Positions 30,696 to 40,875 of a stretch of 54,260 nt of DNA are shown here, in pieces. A model generated the notes under the pieces. The model did not search any database. It had not been told where the DNA came from and was given only the letters and a program-made list of their open reading frames with translations. Position 1 is the first letter of the stretch; each line of letters starts with the position of its first letter. The stretch comes from Mobilisporobacter senegalensis (GTDB lineage Bacteria; Bacillota; Clostridia; Lachnospirales; Lachnospiraceae), in NCBI RefSeq assembly GCF_003752155.1, contig NZ_RJVG01000016.1, positions 1-54,260 on the forward strand. The letters run 5' to 3'. A program made the position numbers and the translations under genes.

Positions 30696-30769
30696 GTATT
30701 TATAGCTCAGCAGGATAGAGCGACCGCCTCCTAAGCGGTAGGTCGGCGGTTCGAATCCGCCTAAGTACA
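30696..30769 (+). tRNA. tRNA-Arg (anticodon CCU)
   Basis: This 74-nt gene has an acceptor stem GTATTTA/TAAGTAC, a D-arm with AGCAGGATA, an anticodon stem ACCGC/GCGGT with loop CTCCTAA (anticodon CCT) and a T-arm GGCGGTTCGAATCCGCC. The discriminator is A and no CCA is encoded. It reads AGG codons. Confidence 0.95.
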
Positions 30770-30774
30770 TGAAG

Positions 30775-30818
30775 AGGACTATCTAAATTCTTATTGGAAT
30801 TTAAATAGTCCTTTTTCT
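30775..30818 (+). terminator. Terminator after tRNA-Arg
   Basis: AGGACTATCTAAATTC (30775-30790) pairs with GAATTTAAATAGTCCT (30797-30812) with one mismatch. TTTTTCTTTTT follows. It lies five bases after the tRNA and, with the A-rich upstream side, may also stop the converging carboxypeptidase transcript. Confidence 0.85.
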
Positions 30819-30844
30819 TTTTATATGAAGCTTTATTGATATTT

Positions 30845-32218
30845 TTATAAATCAGTAAAATCATGGTCAAAAGATTTTTTTGGATATCTTCTGCGGGATC
30901 TATAAAGTTTTCGATATTTTCTTCTTGGTTTTTCTACAAGAAAATAATAAAGAGAGCCAATGAAAAGAAAAACAAAAACAATACCACCAATCACAAAAAC
31001 TTTTTGATTTTTCTCAATATGATCTTTTATTGTAAGACCATCGTCATAAGTAATAGAAGCTTTTTGCAATTTCACAGTAGCTGAATTATCATATAGTATA
31101 TCAGCAGTCCCCACTAATTTTCCATCAAATTCATAAGTCACATTTCCAATAACATTGATACCTTCATTCAAATTTGAGCTATCGTTATAATTGATGGATC
31201 TTTCCGTTTCAGATAATTCAACAGAATTAGGAAGGATGATAATACCTTTATTGCTTATTTTTAATGGTAGGTTTTCTGTATCAAATAAATTATTAAATTT
31301 GCTAAAAAGAGATAAGTCTTCAAAGGCTTTAGCATTTTCATTATCAGTAATTTTGTAGGCTGTATAATTACTGAAACCAAAATCTAATAATTTCTTTGTA
31401 TCTGTATACTGAGCTTGTCCATTATCTTCATTCATTATTATACATATTAAATCCATATTATCCCTGGATGCAAAAGTAGCTAAATTGTATCTGGCTAATT
31501 GTGTGAACCCGGTTTTACCACCAAATGCACCATCATAATGATAAGATGTATTTCTAACCATTTTATGATGATTATAAATTGGACGGGATTGCTTTTGAAT
31601 ATTTGTTGGAGGAATTACATAATTAGTAGTAGATGTAATTTCCCTGAAAGAATCATATTTTAATAATTCTTTAGATATAAGAGCCAAATCATAGGCACTT
31701 GTATAATGCTTTTCATCAAATAATCCATGTGGATTAATAAAATTAGTATTCTGGCAGCCAAGTTCTTTGGCACGTTTATTCATAAGATTGGCAAATTCAT
31801 CAACGCTTCCCGATATATGTTCTGCCACAGCATAAGATACTTCATTTGCAGAAGCTAACATAATACCATATAAAGAATTTTCCATTGTCAGCTTTTCACC
31901 TACATCAATACCAATATGGCTGCTTCCACGTTCGATATTAAAGACAGAATCTCTTGAAAAAGTAACAATATCATCCATAGATGAATTTTCAAGTGCCAAT
32001 AAAGTGGTCATTAATTTAGTTGTACTAGCAGGATAATTTTTTTTGTGGATATTTTTCTCATATAAAATCAAACCTGTGGATGCTTCCATAACAATAGCAG
32101 ATTTGGCACTTATACTCGGGCCTTTTGGCCAGACAGATGCTTCTTTTGCTGCACCAGCAGGTAATGTATTTAAAGATAAGGAAGCTACTATTAAAAAAAA
32201 TGCGGCTATTCGTTTCAT
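30845..32218 (-). CDS. D-alanyl-D-alanine carboxypeptidase (penicillin-binding, DacA/DacF type)
   Basis: This 457-residue peptidoglycan-trimming enzyme has a signal peptide (about 1-24, cleaved near AGAA). The peptidase S11 motifs are S65-TT-K68 in PASTTKL, S123-A-N125 and K235-T-G237. Instead of the usual amphipathic C-terminal anchor, it ends in a true membrane helix (about 400-425) followed by an Arg/Lys/Tyr-rich cytoplasmic tail (RRKYRKLYRSRRRY). The ATG at 32218 follows AAGGAG; nine upstream codons lack a site. It is transcribed toward the tRNA-Arg terminator. Confidence 0.92.
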   Translation of the reverse strand: MKRIAAFFLIVASLSLNTLPAGAAKEASVWPKGPSISAKSAIVMEASTGLILYEKNIHKKNYPASTTKLMTTLLALENSSMDDIVTFSRDSVFNIERGSSHIGIDVGEKLTMENSLYGIMLASANEVSYAVAEHISGSVDEFANLMNKRAKELGCQNTNFINPHGLFDEKHYTSAYDLALISKELLKYDSFREITSTTNYVIPPTNIQKQSRPIYNHHKMVRNTSYHYDGAFGGKTGFTQLARYNLATFASRDNMDLICIIMNEDNGQAQYTDTKKLLDFGFSNYTAYKITDNENAKAFEDLSLFSKFNNLFDTENLPLKISNKGIIILPNSVELSETERSINYNDSSNLNEGINVIGNVTYEFDGKLVGTADILYDNSATVKLQKASITYDDGLTIKDHIEKNQKVFVIGGIVFVFLFIGSLYYFLVEKPRRKYRKLYRSRRRYPKKSFDHDFTDL

Positions 32219-32394
32219 ATGAACTCCTTTATGTAATCTTTCCAACAGAAAGCTTATTTTTATTAGTATTTGATATTTTTAAAAAATAATTCGGTAAATA
32301 TACAGATTCTTAAATTCAAGGAAATAAAATACAAGTTAATTATAGAATATTTTTATAGTGGTATCAAGTGAAAAAGTATTAAATTTGTCGTAAA

Positions 32395-32521
32395 TATGAC
32401 TCTTTGCCTCAGTAATTAAAAATACCTTGTGATATTAATGTTTATATGTGTCCCAGCCAGAAGATGGACATATAAACAATTAAACCACAAGGTTAAATAA
32501 AACATTAGGCAAAGCGTCATA
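32395..32521. repeat. 127-bp nested palindrome at the end of the V-ATPase operon
   Basis: Three collinear inverted repeats are nested. The outer pair is TATGACTCTTTGCCT (32395-32409) with AGGCAAAGCGTCATA (32507-32521), with one mismatch. The middle pair is ACCTTGTG (32424-32431) with CACAAGGT (32486-32493). The inner pair is TGTTTATATGTGTCC (32439-32453) with GGACATATAAACA (32466-32478), with a two-base bulge. The RNA could form one long hairpin. It starts 13 bases past the subunit D stop. It may be a terminator, an mRNA-stabilising structure or a MITE-like element. It accounts for much of the 316-base gap. Confidence 0.7.
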
Positions 32522-32534
32522 GGATAATCGAAAA

Positions 32535-33167
32535 CTAGTATTTACTGACACCAGCAGCCTTATTTCTTTTGATAACTTTAAGTCTGGTAAATTCTTCACG
32601 TTCCTTCTCTTCCAGAGCATTACTAATTTCTGTAGTTAAGGCTGTAAAGTGAGGGATAGTGATATTTTTTAAAGCATTTGCACGCTTTTGTGTTTTTTTA
32701 ATATTTGTAGCTAAACGATAGGCTGAATTTTCAACCATTGCAAGTCGTATGGAAAGTTCTTTCACTTTATTAAAATGACGACATGCTTCATCCAGAGAAA
32801 GCTTAGTATTATAATAGGCATAAGTAGGTTTAAAACTTGTATTCTCAAATTCTACAAGTGGAATTTCAGTACCCATAATACTTCTGGTTTTTATTGTAAT
32901 ACTGTTTTCTTCCGGAACGGACCTGCTCAGCTCCTCTACATTATTGATCCCCATTTCAATATTTGCTTTTTGAAGTGCAAGGTAAGCTTCTCTGAAAGTT
33001 ATATCTATTTCTGTTTGTATATCTTTTGCCTTATCAATTAATTCCATAAGCTCTCGAATTAGGATATTACGTTTTTTATCCATAAGTTCATAACCTTGTT
33101 TTGATAAAGCAAGGGAATTCTTTGCAAGTATAAGGTTACCCTTGGTAGGGAAAGTATTAGGATCCAT
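32535..33167 (-). CDS. ntpD: V-type ATPase subunit D
   Basis: This 210-residue central-stalk rotor subunit starts NTFPTKGNLILAKNSLALSKQGYELMDKKR, the conserved N-terminal coiled coil of subunit D, and ends in a second long helix with Lys/Arg-rich character. It turns within the A3B3 head together with subunit F. It is the last gene of the operon, 17 bases after subunit B, behind AGAGGTGATG. Confidence 0.95.
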   Translation of the reverse strand: MDPNTFPTKGNLILAKNSLALSKQGYELMDKKRNILIRELMELIDKAKDIQTEIDITFREAYLALQKANIEMGINNVEELSRSVPEENSITIKTRSIMGTEIPLVEFENTSFKPTYAYYNTKLSLDEACRHFNKVKELSIRLAMVENSAYRLATNIKKTQKRANALKNITIPHFTALTTEISNALEEKEREEFTRLKVIKRNKAAGVSKY

Positions 33168-33184
33168 AACATCACCTCTTAGGC

Positions 33185-34606
33185 TTACTGTGATTCATTA
33201 TCATTCATCATCTTTTCTGAATTAGCAATTTCTCTGATCTTATAATATTTATCAAGAATCTTAGTATCAACACGATCTAATTCTTCTCTTGGGAGAATAG
33301 TTAACAGTTCCCAACCTTTATTTAAAGTATCCAAGATACCTCTATCTTCATTTCTTCCCTGTGCGATAAATTCATTTTCAAAAGAAGAGCCAAATTGTAA
33401 ATATTTCTTATCAATTGGGGATAATTCATCTTCACCAATAACACTGGCTAAGGCTCTTGCTTCACCAACTCTTGCATAGGAAGAGAATAGCTGGTTGGCA
33501 AGATCCTGATGATCTTCTCTCGTATAGCCTTCACCGATACCATCTTTCATTAGACGGGAAAGAGATGGGAGAACATTAATAGGTGGATAGATTGCTTTTT
33601 GATGCAGTGACCTGTCAAGAACAATCTGACCTTCTGTAATATATCCTGTTAAATCAGGAATTGGATGAGTAATATCATCATTTGGCATTGTTAAAATAGG
33701 AACCTGGGTAACGGAGCCTGTAGAACCTTTCACAATTCCTGCACGTTCATATAATGTTGCCAGTTCACTATAAAGGTAACCAGGATATCCTTTTCTGCTT
33801 GGAATTTCTCCTTTAGAAGAAGAAACTTCACGCATAGCCTCTGCAAAAGAAGTCATATCCGTTAAGATGACGAGTACATGCATATTCTTTTCAAATGCAA
33901 GATATTCTGCCGCAGTCAGAGCCACTTTAGGGGTAATTAACCTTTCTACAACAGGATCATTGGCAAGATTTAAATACATGACAACGTGGGAACTTGCGCC
34001 ACTTTCTTCAAATGTTCTTCGAAAGAATTCAGCTACATCATGCTTGACACCCATAGCAGCAAAAACGATGGCAAATTCTTCAGAAGAGTTATCACCCAGA
34101 GAAGCCTGCTTAACAATCTGCGCAGCTAATTCATCATGAGGAAGACCATTTCCAGAAAAGATAGGGAGTTTTTGCCCACGAATTAATGTTGTAAGGCAAT
34201 CTATGGTAGAAATTCCTGTTTTTATATAATTACGAGGATATTCTCTGGAGCAGGGATTCAGCGGTTCCCCATTTACATTTCGGGTTTCTTTAGCCAGAAT
34301 ATTCCCAAGCCCATCGATTGGATGCCCTACGCCATTAAATATACGTCCAAGGATATCTTCAGAAAGAGCTACCTCCATTGGATGTCCTGTTAATTTAGTG
34401 TGCGTATTTTTAAGAGACATCTCCTCTGTTCCTTCAAATACCTGGATTACTGCTTTTCCCTCATATATTTCAACGATACGTCCCAGTTTGGTCTTGGTAC
34501 CTTCTACTGTTATTTCCACAATTTCTTCAAAAGAAGCATCCTGAACACCTTCTAATACTACAAGGGGTCCATTAATTTCACTTAAGCCTAAATATTCAAC
34601 TGACAT
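33185..34606 (-). CDS. ntpB: V-type ATPase subunit B (regulatory nucleotide-binding)
   Basis: This 473-residue, non-catalytic head subunit alternates with A in the A3B3 ring. The conserved segments include the degenerate P-loop region [18 protein letters not shown] and the [22 protein letters not shown]-terminus. It follows subunit A by 14 bases behind AAGGAGGGG. Confidence 0.96.
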   Translation of the reverse strand: MSVEYLGLSEINGPLVVLEGVQDASFEEIVEITVEGTKTKLGRIVEIYEGKAVIQVFEGTEEMSLKNTHTKLTGHPMEVALSEDILGRIFNGVGHPIDGLGNILAKETRNVNGEPLNPCSREYPRNYIKTGISTIDCLTTLIRGQKLPIFSGNGLPHDELAAQIVKQASLGDNSSEEFAIVFAAMGVKHDVAEFFRRTFEESGASSHVVMYLNLANDPVVERLITPKVALTAAEYLAFEKNMHVLVILTDMTSFAEAMREVSSSKGEIPSRKGYPGYLYSELATLYERAGIVKGSTGSVTQVPILTMPNDDITHPIPDLTGYITEGQIVLDRSLHQKAIYPPINVLPSLSRLMKDGIGEGYTREDHQDLANQLFSSYARVGEARALASVIGEDELSPIDKKYLQFGSSFENEFIAQGRNEDRGILDTLNKGWELLTILPREELDRVDTKILDKYYKIREIANSEKMMNDNESQ

Positions 34607-34620
34607 AATAACCCCTCCTT

Positions 34621-36387
34621 TTATCCATTGGTCTTGATGAAACGTTCATAAAATTCATCTATCTGCTTGATATAATCATCAAATTTTTCTAATTCATCAT
34701 TTGCCACATCATATTTAATAGAAATAACTTTATCAAACACCGCGTCTTCCCGGATCAATGACATTGGCATATTAAGAGCTAACAGCTGTTTTGCCTTTGT
34801 ATATAAGTATAGGATGACCCTCATCATCTTTAATTGCTTTTCCATTGGTACATAAGTATCAGAAGGATGATACGCATTCTGCTGAACAAATCCTAATCGA
34901 ATTACTTTTGCTATTTCTAAAGTAAGTTTTTGATCATCTGGCAGAACATCGCTGCCAATTAATTTAACAATTTCATTTAACTTACTTTCTTCAGTTAAGA
35001 TGCTAAGGAGCTGATTTCTGCAATCCACAAAGTCAGTTCCAACATTATTGGAATACCATGGTCCTAAGTCGGAGATATATTCACTATAACTTGTTAACCA
35101 TTGTATTGCAGGGAAATGCCTTGCATAAGCCAAAGATTTATCCAGTGCCCAGAAACAGCGAACAAAGCGTTTCGTATTCTGAGTTACAGGTTCAGAAAAA
35201 TCTCCACCTTGAGGGGATACTGCTCCTATGATAGAAACGCTGCCTTCCGTGCCATTTAAATTTCTCATAAAACCGGCTCTCTCATAAAAGGCAGATAATC
35301 TGGAGGCTAAATAAGCAGGGAATCCTTCTTCTGCAGGCATTTCTTCAAGGCGGCCAGATAATTCACGGAGAGCTTCTGCCCAGCGTGATGTTGAATCTGC
35401 CATGATAGCAACGTGATATCCCATATCACGATAATACTCAGCAAGAGTAATACCAGTATAAATACTGGCTTCACGTGCAGCAACAGGCATATTAGAAGTA
35501 TTTGCAATGAGAGTAGTTCGATCTAAAAGAAGATTACCTGATTTGGGATCTACTAGTTTAGAGAAATCTTCTAATACTTCCGTCATTTCATTTCCACGTT
35601 CTCCGCATCCTATATAAACTATAATATCTGCATCTGACCATTTTGCTAATTGATGTTGTGCCATTGTTTTTCCTGTACCAAATCCTCCAGGGATTGCAGC
35701 AGTCCCACCTTTTGCAATAGGGAACAATGTATCAATAATACGCTGGCCTGTAATTAATGGACGATCAGAGGAATAACGTTTTGTAATTGGTCTTGGAATA
35801 CGAATTGGCCATTTTTGAGTAAGGGTAAGTACTTTTTCATTACCTTCATTATCTGTAATTGTTACAATAGGATCATTTATAGTATAAGATCCATCTGAGG
35901 CAACTTTTGTTACAGTGCCTTCTACATTAGGAGGAACCATTGATTTATGAATGATAGCAGATGTCTCAGGAACTTCAGCTATGATAGTTCCACCATAAAT
36001 GTAATCACCAATGTTTACAGTAATATGAACATCCCAAAGTTTTTGGGTATCCAGAGAAGATACATTAATACCTCTTGAAATAAATGCTCCGGACTGTTTG
36101 GCAACCTCCTTTAAAGGTCTTTCTATACCATCAAAAATATTACCGATAATACCAGGTGCCAAGGTAACAGAAATTGCACTTCCTGTTGATATTACTTCTT
36201 CGCCTGGCTTTAAACCTGTAGTTTCTTCAAAAACCTGAATGGTTGTTGTATCTTTTGTAAGACTAATTACTTCGCCTATTAATTTCTGTTTACCGACTAA
36301 GACCATCTCTGACATCTTAAATCCAAGATTACCTTTTAAATAGACAATAGGCCCATTAATTCCATATATATTACCTGTTAATTCCAT
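34621..36387 (-). CDS. ntpA: V-type ATPase catalytic subunit A
   Basis: This 588-residue catalytic subunit hydrolyses ATP. The Walker A motif GGFGTGKT is at about 234-241, the catalytic region [12 protein letters not shown] follows, and the [22 protein letters not shown] segment is family-typical. The V-type-specific non-homologous insert is present (about 95-190). The ATG at 36387 (MELTGNIYG) follows GGGGGTCG; an upstream extension to 36435 has no family homology. Confidence 0.97.
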   Translation of the reverse strand: MELTGNIYGINGPIVYLKGNLGFKMSEMVLVGKQKLIGEVISLTKDTTTIQVFEETTGLKPGEEVISTGSAISVTLAPGIIGNIFDGIERPLKEVAKQSGAFISRGINVSSLDTQKLWDVHITVNIGDYIYGGTIIAEVPETSAIIHKSMVPPNVEGTVTKVASDGSYTINDPIVTITDNEGNEKVLTLTQKWPIRIPRPITKRYSSDRPLITGQRIIDTLFPIAKGGTAAIPGGFGTGKTMAQHQLAKWSDADIIVYIGCGERGNEMTEVLEDFSKLVDPKSGNLLLDRTTLIANTSNMPVAAREASIYTGITLAEYYRDMGYHVAIMADSTSRWAEALRELSGRLEEMPAEEGFPAYLASRLSAFYERAGFMRNLNGTEGSVSIIGAVSPQGGDFSEPVTQNTKRFVRCFWALDKSLAYARHFPAIQWLTSYSEYISDLGPWYSNNVGTDFVDCRNQLLSILTEESKLNEIVKLIGSDVLPDDQKLTLEIAKVIRLGFVQQNAYHPSDTYVPMEKQLKMMRVILYLYTKAKQLLALNMPMSLIREDAVFDKVISIKYDVANDELEKFDDYIKQIDEFYERFIKTNG

Positions 36388-36435
36388 TTGGAGCGACCCC
36401 CATTTTATATTTTTTGTATGAAATGAAAAAATCAA

Positions 36436-37008
36436 TTATGATTGTAATTCAAATTTTTCTTTTTCTTCATTTATTTTTGTAGAGAAAGAATTATCAATTA
36501 ATATATTTTTCGAACTGATTACTGCTCTGGTACCACCCAAAAAATCTATAGTACTTATTGTAAGTAAAGCATTGGTCCTCTTCTCTAGTTCAGCTTTTTT
36601 CTCTTCGTCAGAAGGATTAATATAAATAGTTATTGCATCCTGTTTAGAAAAATTCACCGCATCCCTGATTTGTTTTTCTAATAAGTCTATATACTCAGGA
36701 GTCTTCATAAATTCTTCAATCTTACGTGTCACATCATTAAATAAAATAGCGGATAGTTCTTTTGATTTTTCATTGATTAATCTTCTCATATCAAGAGTCT
36801 CTGTAGAAAGAGTTTTATTCTTTTCACGATTAAGATTTTTCACTTCCATCTCAAAGAAGTTTTCTGCTTTTCTTAGAGATTCTTGTTTATGCTCTTCATA
36901 TATTTCTCTCAAAGATTTTTTATAATCATTAATAATTTCAACTCTTTGTTTTGCAGCATCTTCCATTGTTGCATTATAAAAATTGTCTAATTTTTCGTCT
37001 AAGGTCAT
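36436..37008 (-). CDS. ntpE: V-type ATPase subunit E
   Basis: This 190-residue peripheral-stalk subunit has a long charged N-terminal helix (about 1-110), rich in Lys and Glu, followed by a small globular C-terminal domain with the FLGGTRAVISSKNILIDNSF segment typical of subunit E. The ATG at 37008 follows AGGTGATT; a GTG three codons earlier falls inside that site. Confidence 0.88.
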   Translation of the reverse strand: MTLDEKLDNFYNATMEDAAKQRVEIINDYKKSLREIYEEHKQESLRKAENFFEMEVKNLNREKNKTLSTETLDMRRLINEKSKELSAILFNDVTRKIEEFMKTPEYIDLLEKQIRDAVNFSKQDAITIYINPSDEEKKAELEKRTNALLTISTIDFLGGTRAVISSKNILIDNSFSTKINEEKEKFELQS

Positions 37009-37028
37009 TTTAATCACCTGCTTTAATA

Positions 37029-37337
37029 TTATAATTTTAATCCGATTGCTTCATTTATATAGGAAGTTATAAAATCTGGTTTACGGCCAGTTCCATGCCT
37101 GTCAGGAATTTCGATAATTAATGGAAGTCGCCTATGTAGCTTTACATCATCAATAATTTCGGGAAATTCTCTGCTAAATTTTTCAGTGATAAGTATAATA
37201 CCTATTGTTTTATCCGATACTGCTTTTTCCAATTGTTCTTTCAAATGTTCTTTGGAATGTATAACAACACCTTCCACGCCTGCTAAACGCATGCCAGTAT
37301 AAGTATCTACATTATCGCTAATAAGAAACATACGCAT
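37029..37337 (-). CDS. ntpG: V-type ATPase subunit F
   Basis: This 102-residue protein with a Rossmann-like fold sits on the rotor shaft beside subunit D. The segments FLISDNVDTYTGMRLAGVEG, GIILITEKF and LPLIIEIPDRHG are the conserved parts. It lies between subunits K and E, the usual operon order. In Enterococcus nomenclature it is NtpG. Confidence 0.9.
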   Translation of the reverse strand: MRMFLISDNVDTYTGMRLAGVEGVVIHSKEHLKEQLEKAVSDKTIGIILITEKFSREFPEIIDDVKLHRRLPLIIEIPDRHGTGRKPDFITSYINEAIGLKL

Positions 37338-37376
37338 AATTTAAAACATCCTTTCGCTATACATTCAAGGTAATAA

Positions 37377-37793
37377 CTAACCTAAAATCATAAATGAAAT
37401 AAGCATTCCATATAAAGCAACACCTTCTGCAAGAGCAACGAAAATAAGTGCTTTACCCATAACAGAAGAATCTTCACTAAGTGCACCTAAAGCAGCTGAA
37501 GAAGCACTTGCAACAGCAATACCGGCACCTATTGTTGACATACCTGTAGCCAGTGCGGCTGCAATATATCTTAATCCTTCCGAAGCTCCTGCAGCAACAG
37601 TAGCATCTGCAGCAGATACCTTTCCGCCAAACAACATAATATTACCTATAATCAGCATGCTGAAAAATAAAAACACATTAAAACCTAAGGCAGTTTTAAA
37701 GGTACCTTTCTTTTTCTTTTCTGATAATAAGAAAGAGCCAAAAGGTATAATAATACTTAAAAGAAGTGCAGTTATTAAAATTATTTTTGTCAT
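37377..37793 (-). CDS. ntpK: V-type ATPase membrane rotor subunit K (c-ring)
   Basis: This 138-residue proteolipid has four predicted membrane helices (about 4-23, 34-56, 73-98, 113-137). Only the second pair resembles the classic c-hairpin, with GAGIAVASASSAALGALSED and the ion-binding E123 in VALAEGVALYG. The first pair has no acidic residue. The residue after E123 is Gly rather than Ser or Thr, and no glutamine is seen at the usual place in the helix before, so the Na+ ligands known from sodium-type rings are missing. H+ coupling is therefore the more likely guess, which I hold loosely. Confidence 0.92.
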   Translation of the reverse strand: MTKIILITALLLSIIIPFGSFLLSEKKKKGTFKTALGFNVFLFFSMLIIGNIMLFGGKVSAADATVAAGASEGLRYIAAALATGMSTIGAGIAVASASSAALGALSEDSSVMGKALIFVALAEGVALYGMLISFMILG

Positions 37794-37903
37794 GATAAGT
37801 TTCCTCCTGAAATTACATAAAGTTTGTTAAGTATGTCATGAATAAATTCATGATCTTGCCGTATTCACCCAAATGCTTTATTACTGGCTTATATTTATAA
37901 ATA

Positions 37904-39799
37904 TTATAATTGATTTTTATATGCTTTAAATTCTTTACCGTTTCCCTTATAGAAACGACTGAACATTTCATAATATTCTAACCTTAAAACCTGAATTCCA
38001 ACAATTAAGCCTTCCAGACAGGCAACAAATATATTGCCAAGAATTATTATAAGGAAATTCGGATTTTCTTCTGCTTTTCCAAGCATAAGAACAACGGACA
38101 TCATTCCGGCATGGCTTAAGGCAAAGGCGCCAACACGTACAAATGAAACAGTATTCGTAATATAACTTAATAATACTTCAAAGAGCTCAAAGAAAGATTC
38201 TAAGAAAAACATCCCTTTATTTCCGGGAATAAGGTCTTTCTTTTTCTCAATTAACCTGGTCAATGGCTCCCTTAAGAATATTAATAATAATGGCAATCCA
38301 ATTCCAGTTCCTGATAAAACAATACTAGGTAATGTATTACCTGATATTGCAAGTAATACAATTGCAATTACGACTATATAAAAAACCAAACCGGCAATGC
38401 CATTTGTATCAAAGAAGATTTTCTCAATATCTCTGGCTTTGATTCCATTGATAATACTAATAATCATTGCAATAATTATTAGGAATACACCAAAACCAAT
38501 GGCAGTGTATAATACGGTCATGGTATCCTTCATTGGATTTACCCATACCGGGTGAAGAATTTCTTCAAATCCAAAGATACTTCCATATAGAAAACCAAAA
38601 ATAGTAGAAAAAATTCCAGCACAGGATATGATGGCGGCAAGATTTAATTTTTTTCGTTTATACAATAGATAACCGCCTAATACAAGGCAAAGTCCTTGTC
38701 CTACATCACCAAACATCATACCAAACATAAATGAATAAGTTAATGCCACAAAAATGGTTGGGTCTATCTCATTATATGCAGGCAGACCATACATTTTAAT
38801 AAACATTTCAAATGGTCTGAATATCTTGGGATTTTTTAATTTTGTAGGAGGTTTCGATGTGGTATTTTCATTGATTTCCTCTATGAAGCAATATACATCC
38901 GGGTCATTTTTAATTTCTGATAGTAATCTTTTCGTATCCCTTTCTGATATCCATCCGCAAAGGATGTAAAAAACCTGTTGTTTATCTTTGGTACATGCAG
39001 CAAGTTTTCTTACATCAAAATTCTGAGAAAGACTTGAAAGTATCTTATAAGCAAGTAAAATGTCATCAGCATCTTTTTTTAACTTACTTTTAATCTTTTT
39101 AGCTATTATTTTGCGCTGGATATTCATTTCATCAATTTGAATATTCAGTGCTTCATAAGCCTCTTGCGGAGTTCCCTCGTATTCATTTGGGAGCATTATC
39201 CTTTCAAAATGTAATGAAGCAAAGATAGCATCAATTTTTATTGATAGAGACGCAGGGACAAAATAGATACCCCATACATAATTTTCATCATTATTACATT
39301 CAAAAAATACGGTATTTAAATTATCATACGCATATTTGGAGAATTTATCATAATATTCATATGGTATTTTACCAAATCTGAATTTTATAAATTTAAAGTT
39401 TAATATCTTCTTTATTTCAAAATCCATGGATCGAAAAGGCTCAATTTGACTTGTTAATTCTGTCAAATGCGTACGCTTTGTTTTTAGATCCAGTCGTTCA
39501 TCATTTAAGTCATCAAGCATAGAAAGAGAGTTTTCTAAAATCTCTTTTGCCTCTTCAGGCGACATTTTTCGTTTGGCCGGCATATTATCTGAACCGATTT
39601 TCTTTATGAGCTCTTCCGAACGATTTAGAATATCCTTATATGGGTTTGCTTCAATAAAAGGAGTTAAATCGTGGACAGAACTGAGTTCTGATAATGCATT
39701 TTCAAGATGTATCTCGTATTTTTTAAGATATACTTCTACGACTCGATCAATGTCTTTTTTAGGCCCTGTAATGCTTAAAAACTTCATTTTCTCAATCAC
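37904..39799 (-). CDS. ntpI: V-type ATPase subunit I (membrane stator)
   Basis: This 631-residue protein has a soluble, helix-rich N-terminal half (to about 320) that meets the peripheral stalks. The C-terminal half has about eight membrane helices with the ion half-channels. The conserved TYSFMFGMMFGDVGQGL and SFVRVGAFALSHAGM segments identify it; the Arg in FVRVG is the essential channel residue. The start is a GTG with GGAGG eight bases upstream. Confidence 0.94.
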   Translation of the reverse strand: MIEKMKFLSITGPKKDIDRVVEVYLKKYEIHLENALSELSSVHDLTPFIEANPYKDILNRSEELIKKIGSDNMPAKRKMSPEEAKEILENSLSMLDDLNDERLDLKTKRTHLTELTSQIEPFRSMDFEIKKILNFKFIKFRFGKIPYEYYDKFSKYAYDNLNTVFFECNNDENYVWGIYFVPASLSIKIDAIFASLHFERIMLPNEYEGTPQEAYEALNIQIDEMNIQRKIIAKKIKSKLKKDADDILLAYKILSSLSQNFDVRKLAACTKDKQQVFYILCGWISERDTKRLLSEIKNDPDVYCFIEEINENTTSKPPTKLKNPKIFRPFEMFIKMYGLPAYNEIDPTIFVALTYSFMFGMMFGDVGQGLCLVLGGYLLYKRKKLNLAAIISCAGIFSTIFGFLYGSIFGFEEILHPVWVNPMKDTMTVLYTAIGFGVFLIIIAMIISIINGIKARDIEKIFFDTNGIAGLVFYIVVIAIVLLAISGNTLPSIVLSGTGIGLPLLLIFLREPLTRLIEKKKDLIPGNKGMFFLESFFELFEVLLSYITNTVSFVRVGAFALSHAGMMSVVLMLGKAEENPNFLIIILGNIFVACLEGLIVGIQVLRLEYYEMFSRFYKGNGKEFKAYKNQL

Positions 39800-39836
39800 A
39801 AGCTATACCTCCATAATGAATTTTAGGCTGATATTA

Positions 39837-40871
39837 TTATAATACATATGCTAGTATTTCTTTTGGTTCTAACTGATATCTAATACACTCCAATGCAGTT
39901 GTAAGCTTATCAATTTCTTGTTCTTTTAAGAAAAGATAATTAAGGATAGGAGATATACTGGATGGATTTTTCTTACTATTATATTTATATATTGTACTCA
40001 TTAACTTTCTAAAAATCAACTCAATGCTTTGTTCCTCAATCAAGTCATTGATAGAGTGATAATAGGTACTATTTAGATAATTTAAAAATTCTTCAATGGT
40101 TCCGGTTTCAATTAGATCTGCTAACTGCTCTTTTTTTAATTTATAGCTGATAGGAATAATAATTGATAAAATAGTGGAATTATCCACATCGTAGAATTTT
40201 TTGGAGCGGTATATCCACATAATATTCTGTAAATCAATTTGTTTTCCTAAACAATCGCTAAATATTTTAAGTTCAGATCCTTTTAAATACTTATCTTTTA
40301 GCCGCCATACGGTTTTATAATAAAATACATCCAACTGCATCTCATAATCAAACAGTGTATGATGATTCGAGTGATACAGAGTAGTAAAAAAAGTATGATA
40401 GATAGATCCTTTTAAATTCAATATAAATTCTTCCATAGATCTGGATGCTACCAGGGCATCAATTTTTAATTTCGAGTGACTTGTGAAAAAATCATAGAAA
40501 GATGCTAAATTATAAGTATTATCCTGATTAAAAACACGTAATAAACAACCTTTTAATATATTTACTTCATATCTAAAAAATATTAATTTGAGAATACTGC
40601 GCTGGTGCTGATCAGAAAACCTGTATATTTTTGCAAAGTCTTTATAAACAGCATTGATTATGATTCTTTCAATTTGACCTCTATGAAGAGATTTCTCATC
40701 TAAATTATCAAATAAATCGTGGTAAGACGGTTGTTTCTTTAAAAAATTAATGAAATCAGGAACATTGGTAATTGTTGATATAAAATTATAATCCTCCATA
40801 CTTATAAGATTACTGCCCAAAGTTTTCACTTTAGTAACAATTCCACTGTAGGATAGTAAATTACCGTTCAT
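39837..40871 (-). CDS. ntpC: V-type ATPase subunit C (central-stalk socket)
   Basis: This 344-residue, mostly helical protein joins the rotor shaft to the K ring (the archaeal C/d-type subunit). It has the typical NLLSYSGIVTKVKTLGSNLI start, repeated three-helix units and a C-terminal KEQEIDKLTTALECIRYQL segment that matches the family. The ATG at 40871 follows GGAG; a TTG five codons earlier overlaps that site. Confidence 0.88.
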   Translation of the reverse strand: MNGNLLSYSGIVTKVKTLGSNLISMEDYNFISTITNVPDFINFLKKQPSYHDLFDNLDEKSLHRGQIERIIINAVYKDFAKIYRFSDQHQRSILKLIFFRYEVNILKGCLLRVFNQDNTYNLASFYDFFTSHSKLKIDALVASRSMEEFILNLKGSIYHTFFTTLYHSNHHTLFDYEMQLDVFYYKTVWRLKDKYLKGSELKIFSDCLGKQIDLQNIMWIYRSKKFYDVDNSTILSIIIPISYKLKKEQLADLIETGTIEEFLNYLNSTYYHSINDLIEEQSIELIFRKLMSTIYKYNSKKNPSSISPILNYLFLKEQEIDKLTTALECIRYQLEPKEILAYVL

Positions 40872-40875
40872 ATCA

